Assembly (NCBI GenBank): GCA_000431815.1
Contig: FR889241.1
Coordinates: 17,004-28,741, forward strand
DNA length: 11,738 nt
Source of the DNA: Butyrivibrio sp. CAG:318
GTDB lineage: Bacteria; Bacillota; Clostridia; Lachnospirales; Lachnospiraceae
Reading direction: 5' to 3'
The translations under genes and the position numbers were made by a program. Within the stretch, counting starts at the first letter, position 1, and each line of letters starts with the position of its first letter. Below, piece after piece: positions 7,167 through 11,738 of this stretch. Below the pieces are notes generated by a model. That model was not told the DNA's origin. It worked only from the letters and a program-made list of their open reading frames with translations, and did no database searches.

Positions 7167-8303
7167 ATGTTCGGACATTTATATAAATACAGATTAAAAG
7201 CGCTTCTGCGCATGAAGGAGGATATCTTCTGGTGTCTGTTCTTCCCGATCATACTGTGTACATGTTTTTTCGCAGCATTTTCGGGCATAAGCGACAAGAC
7301 CAACAACTTCCATTCCATTCCGACAGCGGTTGTATATGAAAAGGAAAACGCGATTTTTAAGGCCACACTTGATGCCGTATCCAAATCCGATACTCAGGGT
7401 GAGGAATTCCTTAATGTGACCGAAACCGACATTGCTTCGGCCAAATCGCTTTTAAATGACGGTAAAGTCGATGCTATCATCTATGTGGGCGACGAAATCT
7501 CCATGACCGTAGCTAAAAGCGGCCTTAACCAGACGGCGGTTCAGAGTTTTCTGGATGAATTTGAGCAGAAAAGTTCTCTGATATCCGATATCGTCAAAGA
7601 AAATCCTGACAAGCTTGTTTCGCTTATCGGAAATATTTTCTCTTCCCGGACATACATAAGTGAGAAAAAACTTACCGACAGCCCTATGGACGAAATATCC
7701 GTATACTATTTCTCGTTAATAGGAATGGCGGCACTTTTCGGTGGTTTTCTCGGAAGTTCGGTCGCAAGGCAGATGCAGCCCAACATCACTCCTGAAGGCA
7801 TGCGCAAGTCAACTGCACCGGTTAAGCGGCATACCATGATAGCTGCTGAATTTCTGGCAGCTTACACACTGCAGCTCATTTCAATGGCAATTTTATTGTT
7901 CTATATGATATGTGTGCTCCATATTAATCTCGGTAATGAAGCCGGTTATGTAGCTCTTACCTGCGCTGCCGGTTCGCTGGTCGGTATCGCGAGTGGTATT
8001 TTCGTCGGCACTCTCCCTGTCAAGGAGAATGTACAGATAGCTATTTTTCTCGTGTATTCACTTGGTTCATCATTTCTCTCGGGACTTATGGTACACCCGA
8101 TAAAGATATGGATTGAAAAGAGCATGCCAATAATCAACTGCATCAATCCTGCGACACTTATACAGGATGCGCTGTACTCACTGGTAATATATAATACACA
8201 CGAAAGATTTTTTACCAACATTATAACTCTGACAGTTATTTCAGTAATTCTGTGTACACTGTCATATCTTATGACAAGGAGGAAAAATTATGCAAATTTA
8301 TAA
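7167..8303 (+). CDS. ABC-2 type exporter permease, first of two
   Basis: Membrane subunit of 378 residues, ABC-2 (ABC2_membrane_3-like) family. A membrane segment near the N-terminus (about 21-39) is followed by a large outer domain of about 135 residues (40-175). Five more segments follow at roughly 177-199, 226-252, 260-282, 288-308 and 348-368, the usual layout of this family. The NPATLIQDALYSL stretch (327-339) after the fifth segment is the typical conserved region of ABC-2 permeases. An AAGGAGG lies five bases before the ATG. The end overlaps the next gene by 14 bp. It should pair with the second permease to form a heterodimer driven by the ATPase encoded upstream. Confidence 0.88.
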   Translation: MFGHLYKYRLKALLRMKEDIFWCLFFPIILCTCFFAAFSGISDKTNNFHSIPTAVVYEKENAIFKATLDAVSKSDTQGEEFLNVTETDIASAKSLLNDGKVDAIIYVGDEISMTVAKSGLNQTAVQSFLDEFEQKSSLISDIVKENPDKLVSLIGNIFSSRTYISEKKLTDSPMDEISVYYFSLIGMAALFGGFLGSSVARQMQPNITPEGMRKSTAPVKRHTMIAAEFLAAYTLQLISMAILLFYMICVLHINLGNEAGYVALTCAAGSLVGIASGIFVGTLPVKENVQIAIFLVYSLGSSFLSGLMVHPIKIWIEKSMPIINCINPATLIQDALYSLVIYNTHERFFTNIITLTVISVILCTLSYLMTRRKNYANL

Positions 8304-9468
8304 GACGTTTTTGAAAATGCTTATTCGCAATCTGCCGTCCGGCCTGCTTTATCTCGGTATTTTCGTCGGTATAGCAATTGTCGTGACAAACAACGGTCAG
8401 AATAAAGATATAGCATCATTCACTTCCTCCAAATTAAATGTTGCGATTATTGACGATGACAATTCCGAACTTTCCAAATCGCTGGTGGATTACATCAGTT
8501 CCTGCCATAACATCGTGAGCATCAACGATAACAAAGAAAAATGGGCCGATGACCTGTTCTACCGTACCGTGGATTATATTCTTGTGATAAACAAAGGCTT
8601 CGAGGATGGCATGGCCGGCAACTCCTACGCCGATATGCTTGAGTCATACAGTGCTCCCGATTCAAATACTTCGTATATCGTGCAGTCCCAGGCCGAATCT
8701 TATATACAGAACGTCAGTGCGTGCCTGAATTCCGGTCTTTCCATGGGAGAAGCATGCAAAAAAGCCGCCGACATTGCCAAAATACATGTTGATGTCGCAC
8801 TTTCCGGATCCGGTAAAAATGATGACGTCTCCGATGCGATGCCTGCCGTAAAAACGATAAGCTACTTTTTCACATATTTCCCGTATGTGATACTGTGTCT
8901 TCTTATCAATACCCTCGGCTCAACACTGATAATCTGGAACAAGCCGGAATTAAAGGCCCGCACCGCGGTTTCCGGAACAAGCTTTGCCACCAGAAATGCC
9001 GGGATTGTATTTGGCATGCTGACTTTTGCATCTATCGTCATATTAATTTTTACGGCAGTATGTGTCGTTATGTATAAGGATGACTTTTTCACAAAAGCCA
9101 CATTGTATTTCGGCCTCAACGCCCTGTGCTATATGTTGGTGTCGATTTCGGTAACGTTCCTTATCGCACAATTAAGCAAAAAGCTTTCCGCACTGTCGAT
9201 ATGGTCGAACATTATCGGCCTCTCTACCTCATTCCTGTGTGGCGTGTTCGTTTCCAGAGAGCTTCTTCCGGATAAGGTTGTCGCTTTGTCAAAGTGCCTG
9301 CCGACATACTGGTACATCAATGTCACTGAAGAGTTAAAATACTACAAAGGATCATTGAGCAATAATTCATGGATTTCCATGGGCATACAGCTCCTATTCG
9401 CGGCAGCCATCATGGTAATCTCCCTGGTCGTTATCAAAAGCAGACAAAGTAAACAGGAAATGGCATAA
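8290..9468 (+). CDS. ABC-2 type exporter permease, second of two
   Basis: Membrane subunit of 392 residues with the same plan as its neighbour: segment at about 16-33, outer domain of about 150 residues (34-187, with VAIIDDDNSELS near its start), then segments at about 189-216, 236-261, 270-294, 302-322 and 362-382. The conserved LSKCLPTYWYINVTEEL stretch (333-349) is the ABC-2 signature region. The ATG lies inside the 3' end of the first permease gene (14-bp overlap), and its AGGAGG site is within that gene, which implies translational coupling and equal amounts. The two permeases share architecture but little obvious sequence, which suggests an old duplication. The operon ends at the terminator that follows 5 bp after the stop. 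Confidence 0.88.
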   Translation: MQIYKTFLKMLIRNLPSGLLYLGIFVGIAIVVTNNGQNKDIASFTSSKLNVAIIDDDNSELSKSLVDYISSCHNIVSINDNKEKWADDLFYRTVDYILVINKGFEDGMAGNSYADMLESYSAPDSNTSYIVQSQAESYIQNVSACLNSGLSMGEACKKAADIAKIHVDVALSGSGKNDDVSDAMPAVKTISYFFTYFPYVILCLLINTLGSTLIIWNKPELKARTAVSGTSFATRNAGIVFGMLTFASIVILIFTAVCVVMYKDDFFTKATLYFGLNALCYMLVSISVTFLIAQLSKKLSALSIWSNIIGLSTSFLCGVFVSRELLPDKVVALSKCLPTYWYINVTEELKYYKGSLSNNSWISMGIQLLFAAAIMVISLVVIKSRQSKQEMA

Positions 9469-9473
9469 AATTT

Positions 9474-9506
9474 CCGCCGGATCGGCTTATTGCCATCCGG
9501 CGGTTT
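9474..9506. terminator. Bidirectional terminator between the ABC operon and the CarD gene
   Basis: CCGCCGGAT (9474-9482) pairs perfectly with ATCCGGCGG (9495-9503). GGC/GCC (9484-9486 with 9492-9494) extends the stem, leaving a 5-nt loop. TTT follows on the plus strand and AAATTTTAT on the minus strand. It sits between two convergent genes and probably ends both transcripts. Confidence 0.8.
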
Positions 9507-9508
9507 AA

Positions 9509-10003
9509 TCATGCATCTATTCTCTCTTTAATAAAATCGGATACATCTTCTTTATCCATATTCATCGCAAATCCAAGTTCACTGTATAAGCTGTCCTCGG
9601 CAAGCTTAAAATATCTCTCATCCGTGGATGTGACCTTCTTGCCCTGTGCCATCCTTTCCTGACGGCGTATATAAATCGTCTTGATTATGGTTACCCAGCT
9701 TCTGCAGTCACAGGCTTTTGCAAGCTCTTTATACCGCTCTTCCCTGACTTTATCATTGACCGGCGGAATCTCTTCTATCTGCGGTATCGTATCAATCAGC
9801 TTCAGTGCTTCATCTTTCGTAAGTACAGGTCTTATAACTACCTTGGTATTATCGACCGGAAGAAATGCCCTGCCATTCTTATTATATACCGGAACCAGAA
9901 CATAATATTCCTTCTCTGTGCCTACCATATCCATCGTCGTTATGTCCTCCACCTTGCAGACTCCGGTGTTGCCATATACGACATATTCTCCTACCTTGAA
10001 CAT
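9509..10003 (-). CDS. CarD-family RNA polymerase-binding transcription regulator
   Basis: CarD/CdnL-type protein, 164 residues, which in studied bacteria binds the RNA polymerase beta subunit and steadies the open promoter complex. The N-terminal RNA polymerase-interaction domain (about 1-58) opens with MFKVGEYVVYGNTGVCKVED and includes YYVLVPVYNKNGRAFLPVDN. The rest is a helical DNA-contacting domain. W103, in CRSWVTIIKTIYIRR, matches in position and context the tryptophan that mycobacterial CarD uses to wedge the upstream edge of the bubble (by recall). The ATG at 10003 is preferred because homologues begin at this motif and AGGTGAT, complementary to the 16S tail, is well spaced. A TTG at 10024 with GGAGG five bases before it would add MKRKGDG. 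The gene converges on the ABC operon and follows nth. Confidence 0.88.
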   Translation of the reverse strand: MFKVGEYVVYGNTGVCKVEDITTMDMVGTEKEYYVLVPVYNKNGRAFLPVDNTKVVIRPVLTKDEALKLIDTIPQIEEIPPVNDKVREERYKELAKACDCRSWVTIIKTIYIRRQERMAQGKKVTSTDERYFKLAEDSLYSELGFAMNMDKEDVSDFIKERIDA

Positions 10004-10043
10004 TCCATCACCTTTCCGTTTCAATCAAACCTCCGGTAATTAA

Positions 10044-10073
10044 ATTTTAACACACTTTATTTTTAAAGTGTAA
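10044..10073 (-). promoter_or_regulatory. Candidate CarD-gene promoter containing a perfect inverted repeat
   Basis: On the minus strand TTACAC (10073-10068), 18 bp, TAAAAT (10049-10044, 5 of 6 matches). The spacer region is filled by the exact inverted repeat ACACTTTA-N4-TAAAGTGT (10052-10071). The repeat may be an operator for the CarD gene. It may equally be a weak A/T-rich hairpin ending the nth transcript, whose stop is 11 bp away. Confidence 0.4.
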
Positions 10074-10081
10074 GTAAAAAT

Positions 10082-10714
10082 TTAGATTTTTTTCTTACAT
10101 ATATCTGATAATACACATCGTTCACAATGCGGATGTGTTCTTGCCGTGCATACCTCGCGGCCATGTTCCACCAGCCTGTGGCACAAGTCACTGCCCTCTT
10201 TTGGCGGCACTATTTTCCACAATGCCATCTCTACCTTCTTAGGTTCCGTAATACCGTCTACCAGACCTATTCTGTTCGACAGCCTTATACAATGCGTGTC
10301 CGTCACTATGGCCGGTCTGCCAAATACGTCTCCCATAACGAGATTGGCACTTTTACGGCCGACGCCCGGAAGCTTAAGAAGTTCATTAAAATCTTCCGGT
10401 ACTTTGCCGCCGTATTCATCACGCAGCATTCGCATACATGCGCTTATGTCCCTCGCTTTGCTCGGCCCGAGCCCACACGGCCTCACTATAGCTTCTATAT
10501 CACTGACTTCTGCCGCAGCAAGTGCATCAACCGTAGGATATTTTTCAAAAAGTCCTTTAACAACCACATTTACCCTTGCATCCGTGCACTGTGCCGCCAG
10601 CCTTACACTCACCAGAAGTTTCCATGCTTCTTCATATTCAAGAGTGCATCCGGCATCAGGATATGCCTCTTTAAGTCGTTTTATAACCTCAAGTGCAAGT
10701 TGTTTCTTTGTCAT
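10082..10714 (-). CDS. nth: Endonuclease III, DNA glycosylase/AP lyase
   Basis: Base-excision repair enzyme that removes oxidised pyrimidines and cuts at the abasic site; 210 residues, the usual length (E. coli 211). Seen: AAQCTD at 40-45 (Q42, like the inserted Q41 of E. coli), helix-hairpin-helix LPGVGRKSAN at 115-124 with the nucleophile K121, and the catalytic aspartate D139 in VTDTHCIRLSNRIG. These are one residue off E. coli K120/D138. The C-terminal iron-sulfur loop has C189, C197, C200 and C206, that is C-X7-C-X2-C-X5-C. The usual spacing is C-X6-C-X2-C-X5-C, so one residue is added in CTARTHPHC. GAGGTGA nine bases upstream supports the ATG. A TATAAT box 35-40 bp before it suggests a promoter of its own, although it follows the MBL gene by only 43 bp. 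Confidence 0.94.
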   Translation of the reverse strand: MTKKQLALEVIKRLKEAYPDAGCTLEYEEAWKLLVSVRLAAQCTDARVNVVVKGLFEKYPTVDALAAAEVSDIEAIVRPCGLGPSKARDISACMRMLRDEYGGKVPEDFNELLKLPGVGRKSANLVMGDVFGRPAIVTDTHCIRLSNRIGLVDGITEPKKVEMALWKIVPPKEGSDLCHRLVEHGREVCTARTHPHCERCVLSDICKKKI

Positions 10715-10748
10715 AAGTATTCACCTCAAATGTCCGTTTAAAACATTT

Positions 10749-10777
10749 ATTATATTTTCAGATATCAAAAGTCTCCA
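10749..10777 (-). promoter_or_regulatory. Candidate promoter of nth
   Basis: On the minus strand TGGAGA (10777-10772, 4 of 6), 17 bp, perfect TATAAT (10754-10749). The -35 lies in the last codons of the upstream MBL gene. Transcription would begin about 28 bp before the nth ATG. An AAATGT/ACATTT inverted repeat lies just downstream of the -10. Confidence 0.4.
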
Positions 10778-11558
10778 GATCCTCCGGAATATACAGATTG
10801 CCGTTATAATACTTCCTGCCTTCTTCGCTGTAAAGCCGCTTTCTGTCTTTGATATTACTGTCCTCTGTGTGATACAGTATCAGATTAGATACTCCAAGTT
10901 TTTCTGCAAGTTCACAGGCATCCTTGACCGTTGAGTGATGTTTCTCATACGGTTTGAACACATCCGCCTGTGAATAAAGACAGAATGCTTCATGCAAAAG
11001 CCATTTGCTGCCCTTGGCATATCTTTCCTCACATTCATTATAAGGTTCGTCTCCGCAGCATGTGAACCTGTCTCCGCCCGGCAGTTCCATCATAAATCCA
11101 AACTGTTTTGCTTTGGTGGAACCAATATCAAAAAAAGTTGTCCTGCATCCGATTATCTCGTATGCCTCGCCGTCTTTCACTTCATGCAGTATAATCCTGT
11201 CTCCGATAAGCCTGACTTCCTTAGGCTGCAACAATTTCTCCGCCATCTCATACAGAAGTGCCTTAACTTCATCATGTGCATATATGATAACATTTCCATC
11301 ATATTTACCACCGTTCATTTTCTGTCCGATTATCCTGATCATCCAGATGATTCCCAATATGTGGTCAATATGCTTATGTGTAACAAATATCGTATGTATA
11401 CTTCCTATATCTATCCCGGCCTGCTTCAATCTGGTCAGTATCGTACTTCCGCCGCCCCCATCCACAAGAAAAACTTCATCGCTATCCTGCAATGCAAAAC
11501 ATGTATTATAGCATTCCGTAACAAGTGCGTTGCCCGTTCCAAGAATTGTAAGTTTCAT
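10758..11558 (-). CDS. MBL-fold metallo-hydrolase, RNase Z-like
   Basis: Metallo-beta-lactamase-fold hydrolase of 266 residues. It opens with MKLTILGTGNALVTE, the strand and loop typical of RNase Z-like proteins. The metal motif is THKHIDH (H61, H63, D65, H66). Later ligand candidates are D170 in CCGDEPY, H189 in LLHEAF, H208 in KHHSTVKDACELAEKLG and H230 in LILYHTED. The end pattern HST...A...A...L..H is that of the RNase Z/ElaC group, but two things differ. GDE replaces the usual GDT. In addition, the His expected before the GF(Y) pair in the middle strand region is not seen: the segment reads FFDIGSTKAKQFGF (142-155). There is no exosite arm of obvious RNase Z type. It may therefore act on something other than tRNA 3' ends. 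AGGAG eight bases before the ATG fixes the start. Confidence 0.8.
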   Translation of the reverse strand: MKLTILGTGNALVTECYNTCFALQDSDEVFLVDGGGGSTILTRLKQAGIDIGSIHTIFVTHKHIDHILGIIWMIRIIGQKMNGGKYDGNVIIYAHDEVKALLYEMAEKLLQPKEVRLIGDRIILHEVKDGEAYEIIGCRTTFFDIGSTKAKQFGFMMELPGGDRFTCCGDEPYNECEERYAKGSKWLLHEAFCLYSQADVFKPYEKHHSTVKDACELAEKLGVSNLILYHTEDSNIKDRKRLYSEEGRKYYNGNLYIPEDLETFDI

Positions 11559-11587
11559 ATACGTATCTCCTGTAATTTTATGAATCT

Positions 11588-11616
11588 ATAATAACACAAA
11601 TATCCGGAGTGTGCAA
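11588..11616 (-). promoter_or_regulatory. Candidate promoter of the MBL hydrolase gene
   Basis: On the minus strand TTGCAC (11616-11611, 3 of 6), 17 bp, TATTAT (11593-11588, 5 of 6), with a TG one base before the -10 (extended -10). Transcription would start about 25 bp before the ATG at 11558. Confidence 0.5.
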
Positions 11617-11638
11617 ACAACTAACACCCCGGCATAAC

Positions 11639-11737
11639 CCCCCTGACGGCACGCTCTCGCTTGGCTGCACGCGCAACGGATGCTAAAATCCGCCTTTGGC
11701 GGATTAAGCACCGGCGTGTGCAGACAGCCGCAGGGGG
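11639..11737. repeat. GC-rich extended imperfect hairpin at the right edge
   Basis: Nested pairings fold almost the whole stretch. CCCCCTG (11639-11645) pairs with CAGGGGG (11731-11737). GGCTG (11663-11667) pairs with CAGCC (11725-11729), and CACGCG (11668-11673) with CGTGTG (11715-11720). CGG (11677-11679) pairs with CCG (11711-11713), and TGCT (11681-11684) with AGCA (11707-11710). The tip AATCCGCC (11687-11694) pairs perfectly with GGCGGATT (11698-11705) around TTT. It is much richer in GC than its surroundings and holds no gene. A dispersed palindromic repeat or a terminator of a gene beyond the edge are both possible. Confidence 0.6.
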
Positions 11738-11738
11738 C

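Noticed and set aside
10127..10934. Two overlapping plus-strand frames of 204 and 262 codons opposite nth and the MBL gene
   Set aside because: Both are antisense to genes with intact catalytic motifs and their products resemble reversed-strand composition (rich in S, P, H) rather than real proteins.
10758..11558. Naming the MBL protein RNase Z (rnz)
   Set aside because: An expected ligand His is not visible, GDE replaces GDT, and no exosite arm is evident, so only a family-level name is justified.
1..11738. CRISPR array, defence island, prophage or transposon
   Set aside because: No regularly spaced repeats, transposase, integrase, nuclease-defence gene or attachment-site-like direct repeats were seen; the genes are metabolic, repair, regulatory and export genes.

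Overview
The window looks like chromosomal DNA of a low-to-moderate GC anaerobic Firmicute, most likely a gut or rumen Lachnospiraceae/Clostridiales member. This rests on strong AGGAGG-type ribosome sites, the style of the proteins (a GH31 enzyme close in layout to the Blautia obeum one, a CarD-family protein, a clostridial-type endonuclease III) and tight operons. It is an inference from reading, not a database match. No tRNA, rRNA, insertion sequence, phage gene or CRISPR array was seen.

Left part (1-2190): a sulfur-assimilation operon on the minus strand, metY (O-acetylhomoserine sulfhydrylase) followed by cysK (cysteine synthase, cut by the window edge). Its promoter carries two palindromes of the same geometry (half-site, 9 bp, half-site). 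One covers the -35 box and one lies just downstream of the start of transcription. This looks like control by a CymR/Rrf2-type repressor.

2191-4366: a cytoplasmic GH31 alpha-glucosidase on the plus strand, with its own -10 box and a long hairpin terminator. The T-run of that terminator ends exactly at the ATG of a possible 33-residue protein.

4363-9506: a five-gene module. A NarL-type response regulator and a HisKA_3-type membrane histidine kinase are read leftward. Divergently, an ABC ATPase and two ABC-2 permeases with large outer domains are read rightward. The 106-bp divergent region holds two related pseudo-palindromes 22 bp apart on top of facing promoters. Gene order content and protein sizes match the B. 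subtilis LnrJK/LnrLMN type of sensor-regulated drug exporter. A bidirectional terminator closes the operon.

9509-11558: three minus-strand housekeeping-type genes, each with a candidate promoter: an RNase Z-like metallo-hydrolase, endonuclease III (nth) and a CarD-family RNA polymerase-binding regulator. The right edge (11639-11737) is a GC-rich imperfect hairpin of about 99 nt that may be a dispersed repeat or a structured RNA/terminator.

Nothing here amounts to a clearly new biological system. The most informative points are the tandem metY operators, the regulated exporter module, the hairpin-buried small ORF, and unusual metal-ligand patterns in Nth and the MBL protein.
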